Positions 34,715-47,000 of a stretch of 64,000 nt of DNA are shown piece by piece (within the stretch, counting starts at the first letter, position 1; each line of letters starts with the position of its first letter). Position numbers and translations under genes: made by a program. The notes under the pieces are model-generated. The model was not told the origin of the DNA. It did no database searches and saw only the letters and a program-made list of their open reading frames with translations. This DNA is from Ptychodera flava (lineage: Eukaryota; Hemichordata; Enteropneusta; Ptychoderidae), in the NCBI RefSeq assembly GCF_041260155.1, contig NC_091940.1, positions 3,754,001 to 3,818,000 of the forward strand, in the 5' to 3' direction.

Positions 34715-36457
34715 GGGACGGACCATTAGATCTTGGGAGGGGGGGTGGTCAAAAACAGAAAAAAAAATTTTCAGAGCAAAAAGTTAGAAAAAAAAAATCT
34801 TCAAACTAGTTTGCAAAATAAAAATAAATAAATCGGGAGACAAAGGCGTAAAAAAAAATCTGCAAAAGTCTTTAAAATTTTGAATTTTTTTTAGATTTTA
34901 CCGACTGAAAGCAACTTTCTGTATTTTTTAGTACATCCTCCAGGCACATTTTTCATTGTAATTTATACATTTAGAGTGACTGTATCCTTATACTGGAAGT
35001 TGTGATTATCTTAGCTTTTCAGGACTTTTGTATTCTGATCACTTGAAAATTATGAAATTATAGAGCCTGTTTTCTACTTGTTTCCTGCGTACAAACCAAG
35101 CAGGTACACTAGGTAAAACATTGAAACTATGGTATGGTTGTCAAGACAGAAAGTTGTATTTGCCTTTTAAGATCAAGGTAAACAGATGCAGGCTCACATC
35201 AGTTTCATTTTTTTCACAGCATTTTATTGCAATGATGAATGCAAGAATGGGTGAACAAGTAGAAACACGTCAATAATGATAAAACAACATATCAAGTCAT
35301 TATGTGTTATTTTGCTTTTAAAAAGGCATTTTCAATTCTTTTTTTCTCAAAAAACAGCCTCAAAAAACAACAGCAACACATGTTTTAACATTCAACAATA
35401 CACTACCGTACGTAGAATGCCATCTATCCAACAAATCCCAACACAAAAACACACAAAAGGGTTGAACTTTGGAAGTTTCTCGATAGCAAATACTGAATAA
35501 ATCTGCATGAATAATCGTTTTTGTGTAGCAAATTTCAAAGAAATTGGACAAGCCCTTTCAGACAAATATTGAAATTTCAACACATCTATACACATCCAAT
35601 CAATTTGGACATGCTGCTACAGAGAAATAGATGTTTTGATCAAAAGAGTGCATCAATTGCTCTAAAAACACAAATATGCAATTTTAACTATATTATTTAG
35701 CTTATTTTAGCTTCTCAGCTTGTCAAAATTAATTGTAAATCATGAAATATGCATGATGTTTGGTGGGGTGAATGTAGGCATTTCACCACGCAGTAGAAAG
35801 GGAAGCCAGGAAACCAAAATAGTAAACCAAAATAACACCATTTTTATCTCTATTTTTCAAAAGCTCCAACAGCAGGAGGGGGGACACCCCCCCCCCGACC
35901 TCCCCCCGCAAAAATACTCCCCAAGTGCCACCAAATAACACCATTATAATCTCTATTTTTCAAAAGCTCCAACGGCAGGAGGGGGACACCCCCCCTCCTG
36001 CCCTCCCCCCGCAAAAATACTCCCCAAGTGCCACCAAATAACACCATTTTAATCTCTATTTTTCAAAAGCTCCAACGGCAGGAGGGGGACACCCCCTCCT
36101 GACCTCCCCCCGCAAAAGTACTCCCCAAGTGCCACCAAATAACACCATTTTAATCTCTATATTTCAAAAGCTCCAACAGCAGCAAGGGGACACCCCTCTC
36201 CTGACCTCCCCCCCCCCCCCGCCGTGACCGCTTCGTGGCCGCTTGTGGTGCTTGGCACCACATCTTTGCCCTCTTTATCTTCAGACAGCGACGAACTAAA
36301 AAAAAATTATAAATCTGAAAATTTACTCTGAAAAAAAAAATTTGCACAGCTAATCTCAATTGGAAAAAAAAAAATTCAGAAATTTACAATAGTAAAAAAA
36401 AAATTTTCACAATTTCATTGTGACCACCCCCCCTCCCAAGATCTAATGGTCCATCCC
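34715..36457. mobile_element. Non-autonomous DNA transposon, TWA-duplicating family, copy 1
   Basis: Inverted ends of ~35 bp (GGGACGGACCATTAGATCTT on the left, complement at the right end) flanked by TTA at 34712-34714 and 36458-36460. The interior lacks a transposase. It is homologous, in inverted orientation, to 54393-56167. Its right part carries a four-unit ~102-bp tandem array (35848-36210) where copy 2 has one unit. Best fit PIF/Harbinger by the 3-bp TWA duplication. Confidence 0.85.
35848..36210. repeat. ~102-bp tandem array, four units, inside the transposon
   Basis: Each unit runs TCTATTTTTCAAAAGCTCCA, then a G-run/C-run, CCCCGCAAAAATACTCCCC and AAGTGCCACCAAATAACACC. The unit is single in the sister copy near 54840-54940, so it expanded after the copies separated. 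Confidence 0.88.
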
Positions 36458-36460
36458 TTA

Positions 36461-37009
36461 TAAGCAGAAGATAACAGCAATAGCGCATGGCGGTCAGCCA
36501 CTGAGTACCAAGCGCTTTTACTCCCGATGTCCCGGGCGTCAGGCTCTGCGTGGGTGTATGGTGAGCCGGCGCGGCGCGGTGGGACTCTGGCTTCGCAGAG
36601 ATTGGCCCGCCAAGATATACCCGATGATATTACCGGAGTTAGGCCCATACTATTTGATTCGGGAGGGGGGTTAGAATAAAAATTTGGAAAATTGTGTGGC
36701 GAATATATTTTTTCCCTGGAATTTCCATCAGGATCTGTTTTGTTTTAATATAGGCCTATCGTCGGGTGAAGGTTTTCGTTTTTCTTTCGTTTTGACATCC
36801 ACCTGCTGGCGATATACATGCACGTTTGCCATGCTTTCCTATGGTACTCAGGTATATAACGGTCTGCCATGATAATCAGGCGTGATCAGGCACAACTCAT
36901 GTCGAGCCAAATGACAAATAGGCTGTCTTATTAATTTAATTTTGAAAATTACACATAAAAAGCGACAAAAACTAAACTTGTTGACAACTCAGACTAAACG
37001 TTGCAATTT
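36461..37009. other. Spacer with a GC-rich patch, nothing recognised
   Basis: 36475-36640 is markedly GC-rich for this window and has an open minus-strand frame, but no family resemblance and no splice signals. It is not a tRNA. Confidence 0.4.
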
Positions 37010-38540
37010 GGGACTGGACACAAATTACAGGAGGGGGGGGGGTGGGCCGGTGTTTTTTGGGGTGGGTTGCCATTTTTCGCGCAAGCATTTTTGAAGGGTC
37101 ATAAAATTTTGTGCGAGCCAATGGGGGAGGGTCACCTTTTTTATGCATCAAAGCTGAAATTGCATACGCACGTATTAAAGAATATATGGAACACTGAAAA
37201 AAGAAAACATACCTCCTGGCACTTTCATTTTCTGTCATTCCATTTCCTTCGGGCGCAAGTTTAAGGGTATAATAAGTAATATATTGATGATCCAAGCAGC
37301 CACATTGATTTCAGTTGTCATGATTTCTACTTATCCAACTCCTCTATTGTACATATAACCTGTCCCCTATAATGAGCTTTAAATATCATTCTCCCATTGA
37401 CAATACATTGGGTATAGGTCGGTGTCAAATGTTCATGAAGCTGTATGTACATTTTTCATTTTTTGAGGACATTGACAGAATACAAACTATTCAGAATAGT
37501 GCAAAATGTCATCAATAACAACTGGAAGCTTCAGGTCGAACAACTTTTGAATAACAATTTAGGATCAGATAACCTATGAGTTATTTGTAGTTTCCTCTTA
37601 GCCTACAATGTATAGTGAATCAACATTTCGGTGAAATTCCAAAATCAAATTTCTTGCACAACCATAGACTTGAAACCACTGTAGTCTAGTCATGAACATT
37701 AATACTAATAATTAGGTGTACATAAATGCACAGATTTATCTAGTTTTGTATTGGAAAAATAATATTCATAGTTTCATCATAGGCTGCCATGCACAGTGAA
37801 TGGACATTTCAGTGAAATTCCAAAATCAAATTTCTTGCACAACCATTGACTTGAAACAACTGTAGTCTAATCATGAACATTAATACTTATAATTAGGTGT
37901 ACATAAATGCACAGATTTACTTAGTTTTGTATTTAAAAAAAATATTCATAGTTTCATCATAGGCTGCAATGCATAGTGAATGGACATTTCAGTGAAATTC
38001 CAAAAACAAATTTCTTGCACAACCATAGACTTGAAACCACTGTAGTCTAGTCATAAACATTAATACTAATAATTAGGTGTACATAAATGCACAGATTTAC
38101 CTAGTTTTGTATTGGGAAAAAATATTCATAGTTTCATCATAGGCTGCCATGCATAGTGAATCGACATTATCGATGAAATCTAAAATTACATTTTTTGTAA
38201 ATGCATGCACTTTTTATCTGCCGCTTCAAGCAAAGTACATTTACATGAATTATCACACACATGTGATTTAATATTTTTGGACAAAGCGTTATATCGGCCG
38301 CATTTTGCCTTCCTTTTGGGAGGGGACTTCAAAAGTATAGCAAGTTGGAAGGAGGTCTTGAACGCATTGTGGTTTGTTTGGGGGTATTGAGTAACAGGGG
38401 AGGGTCACTTATTTTCATGCACGGATAAGGGGGAGGGTCACTAATTTTTGTGCATGGAACTTTTGAAGGGTCATTCTTTTTGACGCAGCGGTGTTTCGAA
38501 AAACACCGGCCCACCCCCCCTGTAATTTATGTCCAGTCCC
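37010..38540. mobile_element. Non-autonomous DNA transposon, 1.5 kb, with internal 180-bp repeats
   Basis: Inverted ends GGGACTGGACACAAATTACA..GGGTGGGCCGGTGTTTT on the left and the complement ending GTCCAGTCCC on the right (~48 bp). Flanks are TTT and TTA, so a TWA-type duplication is only approximate. A 180-bp tandem repeat fills the centre. Confidence 0.75.
37585..38190. repeat. ~181-bp tandem repeat, about 3.3 units
   Basis: Units marked by AGGCTGCCATGCATAGTGAA, TTCTTGCACAACCATAGACT and AATTAGGTGTACATAAATGC recur at ~37600, 37781, 37962 and 38142. Unit length is nucleosome-sized, and the array lies wholly inside the transposon. Confidence 0.88.
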
Positions 38541-40789
38541 TTAGGCTAAACACTAGACCTAGGCCCTACAGCCATGCAACAAAATTTTTTGCGCATTTCT
38601 GAAAGCAATACCAAATGTCGCGTACGTGTAGTAAAAATTAATGAACATGTCATCATAAACAGCTTTATAGAGAGCTCAATAGTCTTACCACGTTTTAACT
38701 GAAATAACAGTTTGCCAATAGAACATATAGGCCTACCGTTGATGATGTTGATGAAGATGATGATGGTGATGATGATTTGGGGGAGAGGAAAAAGAGAAGT
38801 AGGAGGAGGGGAAGGAGTGAGAGGAGGAGTCTGAGGCATATGATGATAAGTAAGATGTTGGTGACAGTGGCAGCAGTAGTGATGCTGGTGATGGTGGTAG
38901 TGATGATTAAGGCAGTGGTATAGCAGTGACAAAGACCGAGTCTGGTCCTTGAATTTTCACTATCTGAAATGAGAGTGATAGGAACTGATTCAGCACTTTC
39001 TTGGTATTTTAATTAAATTTTGTCTGTTTTAGACATTTTCATGACTTTTTAACATTTTGCCATGATCCTCGTCCTTTCCTTTACTCACCCTTGATAACAA
39101 TGGGTTTGGCCAACCATGGCGGTGAAAGGCTTTAGAGAGGAATAGGCTACCATTTACACTTTGGCGAATTTAAATGAAGGAGAGGAAATCCGACGGAATT
39201 ATGCAATTTTATGACAGCGTATAAGAGGATGAAACGAAGACATCTTTGAGGAATTGGACTTGGGAAACTCTGGTTTTCAGTCTTGCAGGGGAGTCAACTA
39301 GGCCTAATCCAAGTTTATTGACATTGGCAAAGTATTTTGTCTCTTTCCGTTATACCTATGACACTTCCACAAGCTGACATAGATGCATGTTACATATTTA
39401 TTCAAGTTTTATTTAAAGATACAATTTGTTATCTTTGAACACGTGTTCCTATGCTCTGATACATTGCTTATTTTTCTAGATCTTTTTCTAACAGTTTACG
39501 CAATTGCAAACTCGAAAATGTTATTGGGCTAAATGAAGCCAAGTTCATAAAACATGCCGATGCCAAAAACGCAGTGCTGTTTACAGGTACATTTTAACTG
39601 TTCTGAGCATGTTGACCACCAGAATATAAACTAAATAAAATATAAAATTTAGGCAGTATTCATTCCCCAATGTAAAAAACCAGGCAACCCTCTAAATTAG
39701 CGAACAGAAACGCCTTTACTCTGTTTCGAAAGAAAATTTATCTACGAGTCACACGAAGGTTAATGCACCCAGCGGTCATTGAGTCATCTGTAAAATTATA
39801 AATTAGAACAAAAAGATCTCAATTATATGTCGATTTGCATACAAACCGGGCACATACCATATTGGCGGCAAATACACGCGGTAATAACGATTTACGAGGA
39901 TGTTTACGAAATCTGGACGAAAAGAACATATGTCTAAATGTCTTTAAATTAATATTGGATAATACTTCATGGGGAAACATGAACGTGATTGGTTTGTATC
40001 GTGTCACAGTGACTTTCAAATATTGTGACATGAAAATGGAAGATGAAGAGCTGTATCGATGTTTATGATGAGATGAATTGTTTATTCAATTCATATCATC
40101 TATCACATGATTGAAATCACGCGTTTTATGTCTCGTATACTTTGGGGGGGGGATATCAGCTGTGGAGGTTTTGGGCCACTAAACGACAGGTACAATGTCA
40201 GATATCGTAAACAAGCTAGTGAAAGGAATTCACAAGTGTTGAAATGTTAGATTTATATCTTAGATGAAACTTACATGTTTATCATAAAGATTTCGTGTGA
40301 ACGATAGATGTAAATTTTATCAAAACTCGAATCACACTGCCGATGCATGAATAAACCGTACAGTTAGGATTTGCTTTTGGCTCCACGATTTTTTTTGAGT
40401 TGCAAATACTTAGTGATAATTCAGTTGACTTGTGAAATGCTTTGGGGACGATGCCAGTTTCCTTCTGTACGAATACAACTGACTCAGGAAAGCTTGGCCG
40501 TTGACAGTAAAAATAATGCATGTATGAACAACAAGCTTACTGTTAATCGTGAATCAATACCGAACAGATCAGGTAACAAGATAAAAAAGCCACGGTTCTA
40601 AAATCCTCGATTGTAGGAAAGGCATTTTCATAAATGAAAGCACTTATAAAGTTTATTAAACTGTTATATATGATGTTGAAACAAAGATATGGTTTAGCTT
40701 ATTATAGTGACATGAGGTCAAATTACACATTCTGTAAAAAGATGGAGCATATGATAACCTCTGATATGTCACTTTGGAAATAGAGACAA
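38541..40789. other. Intergenic DNA with GAT/ATG-rich simple sequence
   Basis: 38735-38930 is low-complexity (GATGATG and GTGGTGATG runs). The remainder has only short open frames on both strands and nothing I recognise. Confidence 0.5.
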
Positions 40790-42545
40790 AAGGGAATACA
40801 ATACACAGCGACAAAGAGATTACAAAATCGAAAGCAAAGCAGAAAGATCATGTTAAGAGCGTTTATAACTGTCTTTTATTCGTAGAAATGCTTTTTCAAT
40901 AAATTTAGCCGCATTTCAAACATTTCAGTATCTGGAATATTACTAACTAAAACGTAAGATACACATATTGCTCGTAAATCATCCTAACATGTACAGTAAA
41001 TCAGAAAGTGAATCTCATTTTCAATAGAATTACTCTGACAATTAAAAAAGCCTAATTGTCATGGCGTAACTTTCCAGTTTCAATCTGTAGAGGCAGCATT
41101 CCAGCATGAATTAGTGCAATCAGTGATCGTTACAAACGAGATAGATTTAATATCAAGGAACATTCCGCTCCATATTTAGCTTTAAAGACATTTTACAGCT
41201 GCGACTCAGACTCAAGGATAGACAAATTCATTCTATTAACCATGGAAATATAAATGTACACTAAATTATCCATATTTAAATTCAAAATATCAAAATATTC
41301 AAAAGATCTTACAAATCTCAAAATTCAATAAGAAAACTCTTTTTTTTGTAAGCCTTTTTTCATACAAAGTAACAAGTCTATTCTATAATGAACCATGTAG
41401 GCCAGTTTCGTGATTTCTACATGAATTCGTTGGCGTAAATCTGATAACTCCCAAATAAACTCTGAATACTATGTTCTGAACAACGTAACATTTTTATGCT
41501 TTTCAAACCCCCAAACTGCACAACTGTAGTCTAATATTGGGGTCATATCTGCATTATATAATTTTGTATGAGATTCAAACCCAATATTTTTGAGAACTTA
41601 AACTTTTGAATTCAAAGCACCCAATGCTCCGTTGACGATTTGAGACAAAGCTTCAGAAGCTACAGAAATGGAGATAATCAACTGAATTTTCCCCAATATG
41701 AAAATCAAATACACTTCATGTGGTAATTTCTTTCTTGAAATGGACGACATTTGATTTGCTATTATTGATTAATAGACGCCACCGAGAGCACCAATTACTC
41801 ACATGATCAAGCATGGATTGCATATCTGCTTCATTATAAGATATTACAACGATGTCATCGGCATATAATGGTATACATACATTATGGTCTTCAATAAATA
41901 TACCTTTGCTCAATAATTGAAGCTCAGTCACTTGGTCATTAATATAGAATGCAAATAAGGAAGGAGACAAATTGTCCCCTCGTCAGACCCAATATTTGTG
42001 GCAAACCAATCTGTATACATATCATTAACCTTAACACAAAACATGATTCCAAAATACATCGCCTTTATGCTATTATCAATGCCACGAGTTATTAATTTAG
42101 ACAGAAGTGCTAGTCTTGCTACATACAGTCAAAGGGTTTTTGTTTCAAATCAATAAAGGTAGCAGAAGTAGGAAGACCAGTTGACAATCTCTTCCTGATA
42201 ATGATAGTTAATGTAAAAATGTGAACTCTACAGGATCTGTCACTCCAAAACCCGTTCTGTTCATCAACCAAAATGTTCTTCTATCAAAGTATTCCTTTAT
42301 TCTATTGTTCAATAACGAGTTATACAACTTCGCTACAGCTTATTGCAAGCTTATATCCCTATAATTCAAAGGCACCTAAGCATCGCCACTTTTATTTTTG
42401 GGAATCGGAAATCAAATCCAGTCAGAAGGAATTTGACTAGAATCAAACAATTTTGAAAGAACTGATGTACAAGGCAGCAGTATAGTAAAAGACCTCGAAA
42501 GTGTTATGACATCTAAGTCCTGATTTGCATATTTCATGGTAGTAT
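40790..42545 (-). mobile_element. Degraded LINE (non-LTR retrotransposon), reverse-transcriptase part
   Basis: Read on the minus strand, the region shows the reverse-transcriptase order with many stops and frame changes: NYRDISL-like and IPSDW near 42400, ATFIDLKQKPFDC near 42140, MSPSLFAFYINDQVTE and CIPLYADDIVVIS at 41716-41970, RLLINNSKSNVVHFKKE, YTKLYNADMTPILDYS near 41540, and a C-terminal ENEIHFLIYC-type block near 41010. The catalytic YADD is kept. The 5' end seems cut at ~42545; no endonuclease was seen. Family not assigned. Old copy. Confidence 0.85.
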
Positions 42546-42743
42546 TACAACAAAAGCAACAACAGCAACACAATAATTGTTGTAATTGGGCTGTATATCA
42601 ATAGTGACGGCATCAAATTTGATGCATTTGGTACAGATATATTGCTTACACCAACATATGGGTTAACTTAAATACAAACACTATTATGCAAAATAATTGC
42701 TTGTAGAAGCTTGTAGAAAATTATATTATTGCAAGTCTGTATT

Positions 42744-42801
42744 TAGACTGAAAGGGTCGTAGGTCGCAGAGCGCCCGCATGCGACGGAATCTTTCAGTCT
42801 A
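42744..42801. mobile_element. 58-bp hairpin mini-transposon with 9-bp target duplication
   Basis: TAGACTGAAAG at the left end and CTTTCAGTCTA at the right end, flanked by perfect direct repeats GTCTGTATT (42735-42743 and 42802-42810). The core is GC-rich and partly palindromic. A 9-bp duplication points to a Mutator-type source. Confidence 0.75.
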
Positions 42802-43436
42802 GTCTGTATTCAGCATGATAATATACAATTTAATTGAGCACTTTCCAAAATGTTGCATAAATACAAATGCATGTTACTTGAGAAAGTTACATAACTCTAT
42901 AATCAGTCAGTCGATTTAAGCGGTCAGCCATTGGGACTTTCTAACTTCCAGTGAACATACTCTTTTTCACTTTATGTACTTCTCTGAGTGCTTCATCTGT
43001 AGCTAACCGGAGTGTGTAACTTAACATGAGGTATTATACATGGCTAATTTGGGTTTACTAAAGGCTTTACACTGTCTTTGTAACTCTTTGTATTTTGCAA
43101 TGCTAATATCACAGTGAATATTCTTTCATTGAACTAAGGCATTAGTAAATATATGTATTGGTTAATTTACAGTATAGGGAAAACAATGTTAAATTGTCTT
43201 CTAGACCTATCTGTCAATTACATTGGCTTAATTCGCCTACAATTAAGAAATTAACTACGTCGTTGAGATGCACAGTGAATCAATAACTGAGCAGCTAAAT
43301 AAACTCAAAGTAATAACGTATGATCAGAGTTTCATTTTGTCGTTCATCCCTTCACTTTGGCCATAGACCCTTAAGGTCTATGCTTTGGCATATGCACAGA
43401 ATACGTACAGTTAAGGTTCTACTCAGTACTGCTTAA

Positions 43437-43787
43437 GGTAGAATGCACCTCGGGGACAGAAATTCAGGCCTTCAAATTTTATCAATTTTCTTCTGACCTA
43501 CCACTTGTGGGGGCTCATTTTGAAGCTCTTGGCGAAAGAAAAGTTTTCACCGTCTTAGTTTTTCGAAACTCGAAAATTTTATTATTTCTCATAGAGTTAA
43601 CACAGGGATGGCGGCCATTTTGGATTTCAAATGTCGAGAAATTACAAGTTATTTGTCTCTCTAGTACCAAAGTTTGCACGGTGACCCCTGATTTTTATTC
43701 TTGCTTTGGTAAGAGAATGGTTGAAAGTTTCACTGAGGAAAGTTTGAGCAAAAGTTTAAGTCTTTCACTTTCGAGGTGCATATTACC
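43437..43787. mobile_element. MITE, 351 bp, TTAA-flanked
   Basis: Ends GGTAGAATGCACCTCG and CGAGGTGCATATTACC are inverted repeats, flanked by TTAA at 43433-43436 and 43788-43791. TTAA duplication is typical of piggyBac-type elements. Confidence 0.75.
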
Positions 43788-43871
43788 TTAAGGAGGAAGA
43801 TAAATTGCAATAGGATTTAAAAGGAAAGGTTACGGTTTATAAGATCTGATATGCGTCTAATTATGTGTTTA

Positions 43872-44084
43872 TTAACCGTGTGGCTTGTTGCTGTAGCCAC
43901 ACTTGTCCATGGCACGAACGAGACGTGCCAGCGTGGCCTTCGATCCTTCGGAGTCGATGTATTTTCTCACCATCTGATATGCTTGTTCTTCTGTACCTCT
44001 GTTATCGGCTTCAATAGTGTCGATGGCCGCGTCGGTGAGAAATGTACAGCCTAAGGCATTAAGCTGTTGCGCTACTTTTTCCAT
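43872..44084 (-). CDS. Death-domain exon
   Basis: 70 residues from an ATG or from an acceptor ..GTGTGAG just before it; the upstream in-frame codon is a stop, so the exon cannot extend further in this frame. The TTAA-flanked MITE lies ~85 bp downstream of the stop. Confidence 0.6.
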   Translation of the reverse strand: MEKVAQQLNALGCTFLTDAAIDTIEADNRGTEEQAYQMVRKYIDSEGSKATLARLVRAMDKCGYSNKPHG

Positions 44085-47000
44085 CGCTCACACCAACGAG
44101 CCTGCCGAACTCTAGATGTTGTTCTTTGGTTATTACTTGGTCGAGTGAGTCTAGGAGGGCGATAGAGAGACAAAACGGTTAACGATAATAACACAAAATA
44201 ACGTATGATTGGAGAACATGATGCAACTGTTACGGTAACTTCTATCCCCATGGAGGGGGTCAACAGGCGTCACTTCGGGTGAAAATTGGAATTGTATGAA
44301 CAACGTCCTCTGACCATTCTGATATCAACAGAATAAGATAACACTGCGTGGAAAATTGAGACTAATCTGCCTATGAATGTTATACGTGTAAAACATCTTT
44401 ATCCAGTTTGTCATTGTAACTCACGATGCTAAATATTTTTGTTTTTTTATAAGTCAACGGTGGATTACAAAACTGCACGCTCTGTCCCGGCGATGGCAAT
44501 GGCTGGGTACCCATGTTTGTTCCGCAAAATTTCAAAGCAGCCGTTGCCAGGGATTTTTCAACAAAAAGACACCCTAATTTAGAGAAATATGAGGGAAAAA
44601 TAAACCAAAAACACCCCCGTTTTGCAAAATTTACGAGAGGGAGAGAGAATTACAAATACAGTTACAGCTATCCCATGCCAAGTTGTGTAGAGCAATGAGA
44701 TTGTTTATCACATCAATGTAGTACAGTATTGTTGTTTTGTAATAGCTTGCCTTCATTACGGCCTGCATAATCGTGACGAGTTTTGGTAAAAGAAGTAGTA
44801 CACGATGACGTCATTATTTAAAACAGAATTTTTTAAAGTTAGCATTGGCATGGCTGTACATTTAAGAAAATTATTTTTCACCAGGCTTAAAAGAGATATT
44901 CTAATTCTTTCACGGACCAGCCTTTGAAAAAATGTCCCATTTTCTTGTTTTCATGGAGCGCGGCAATAAAATAAACCAAGCCCCTTTTCCTCAATTTTGG
45001 GTTAACTAATGAGTTTCCGTTTTCCTTCAGAATGCCGTCACGTGGACGGTCTGTAAGACTACGTGAATCTTCTCACCATAATCCCGGATATCTTCAGCAG
45101 ATGGACAAGTCTTCAAGTTCATGTTCGCCATTTTCTCACATAAATCAGCAACCCCCTGACCCTTTGCAATTGGAATCGACCCCTACAGTAGAGAATACAG
45201 TATATACAACTATTTCTGATTAAGTATCATTAGTAAGTGAGCAGCACCAAAAGTCGTGTTATCAGAAGTGTTGGCGACATTGATGTTTGATGTAGTACTG
45301 ATGATGATTTGTATAAGTAATGGATATACGTCCCTCTTACCGACATCTGCCAAAAATATTATTTGCGGTAACATGCCCTTCAGAAATAGGTATGTCGATA
45401 GCTAAACAATGTTCATAATGTCTTTTTTTTCTCTTCCAAAGGAAAATGACGAATTTTCAAAAATGCTTCTAATATGGATATTGAATCTTTTGAAAATGAA
45501 AAGGGCGAAGAAACCTATGAGACAGGTCAGTTACCGGAAACCCAAGATTTATTTCTACTTAAATGAGTGATAATAACAGGTAGATAACGTGGTTGTGTGT
45601 TGGTTGTAGCAGTTGGGGTGGTCGTGGTAGTAGAATCTATACAATAGTGGTAGTTGTGATGGCAGTGTAAATAAGAGTAGCAAATTATGGTTGTACGAAC
45701 ATTGATGAAGTGGTTCTGGCAGTAGTGGTGACAGTAGCTGCGTTGTGATAGACATATCTGACATACTGGTGTTAGTTGTAATGATGGTGGTAGTAGAAAT
45801 AGATATCGGTAGCAGCAATGTTGATAGTATTTTTAAAAAATAAGTAGTGTCGGACTTTGACGAAGAAGTGGCAATAAAAAGTCTTACAAAGTGATTGATT
45901 GTCAATTGCAATTTGAAAATATCGTTTAAATTTACTAAATTTATCCCTTATGTATATAAAGTTCTGTTGAGATGCTCATGTAAAATGTAAATAAGACTAA
46001 CGAAGAGTCTTACAAGATATGCTGATTTAGACTGCGTTCAACAATAACGGTGACGGGGCTGGAGGAATCGCGATTGAAATCTTTTTTTTTTTCAGGACTC
46101 CCTCGACACCCTCAAAACATTTCAAGTCGCCCGTCTATATGACATGTATTGGGCAGTTCTGCTCGCAAATGTTTTACACTGCTGTTATTAGCAGTTTGCA
46201 GAGCCATATAGCTAAGGCGGATTCTTGAACTGATTCATTTTTATATGCATCAGTGGACTTTTTGGATTTATCAGTGTAAGGCTACTTGAGTTAATTATAA
46301 TTAACTCTGGCTAGGTCAATGGCACCTTTTGAAGAGCACACAAAATGAAATTCATGAGTATACAAATTGTGAATTCCTGGCTACATTTTGCCAATTGTGA
46401 AGAAATGTGCACTTAGACCTACCAAAAAATATTTTTCAAAAGGTCAAGACATATGTGACTTAGATGCTACTCAAAATTGACAATACTGGAAAGTTAAAAT
46501 ATTACATGAAATAAACATTTTAATCTGTGAAATTTTGGTGTAATCGAAAATTTAGTAAAAATTGAATAATTCCATTTAGTCACACATTTAATATTCGTTT
46601 AAAGTAGAATCTTTACAGTTCGAACTTTTACTTTGGTGTTATTTTAAAATGAGAATGTGAAAATTTAAAAATCAAGCAAGATGACCCCACCTTTTTTCTT
46701 TAGTATTTGATTATTCTCATATGCCAGAATTCAAAAATCCCTGATAACTTTCAAGTCTCCTTGTCTTCCACGTGTTACTGTCAGGCCTGATCTTGTGTAC
46801 TACAATTATGTTTCAATGTAAGAGCGTCATTTGACCCAAACTCTTTCTTCTACTACATAAGAGTCAGAGCTGTCTCTGTCATTACATGTTCAGGTATGCA
46901 GTGACAGTGACACTGCAGTAGCAGGGTAGTATCTGATAGTGACACTACCCGTAGGCAGTAGCTGTATTAACTTTGATAATTTTGACAATATTTTTGTTCA

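Noticed and set aside
36415-36648. GC-rich minus-strand frame of 77 codons, possible exon or tRNA-derived SINE
   Set aside because: No tRNA box A/B arrangement, no splice borders, no familiar motif.
38546-38932. 128-codon minus-strand frame with His/Tyr-rich start
   Set aside because: Low-complexity GAT/GTG repeat DNA read in the open strand; not a second nkd-like tail.
43851-44054. Plus-strand frame starting with a signal-peptide-like segment (MRLIMCLLTVWLVAVATLVHG)
   Set aside because: It lies antisense to the death-domain exon, which has clear family signature; the rest of the plus-strand frame is featureless.
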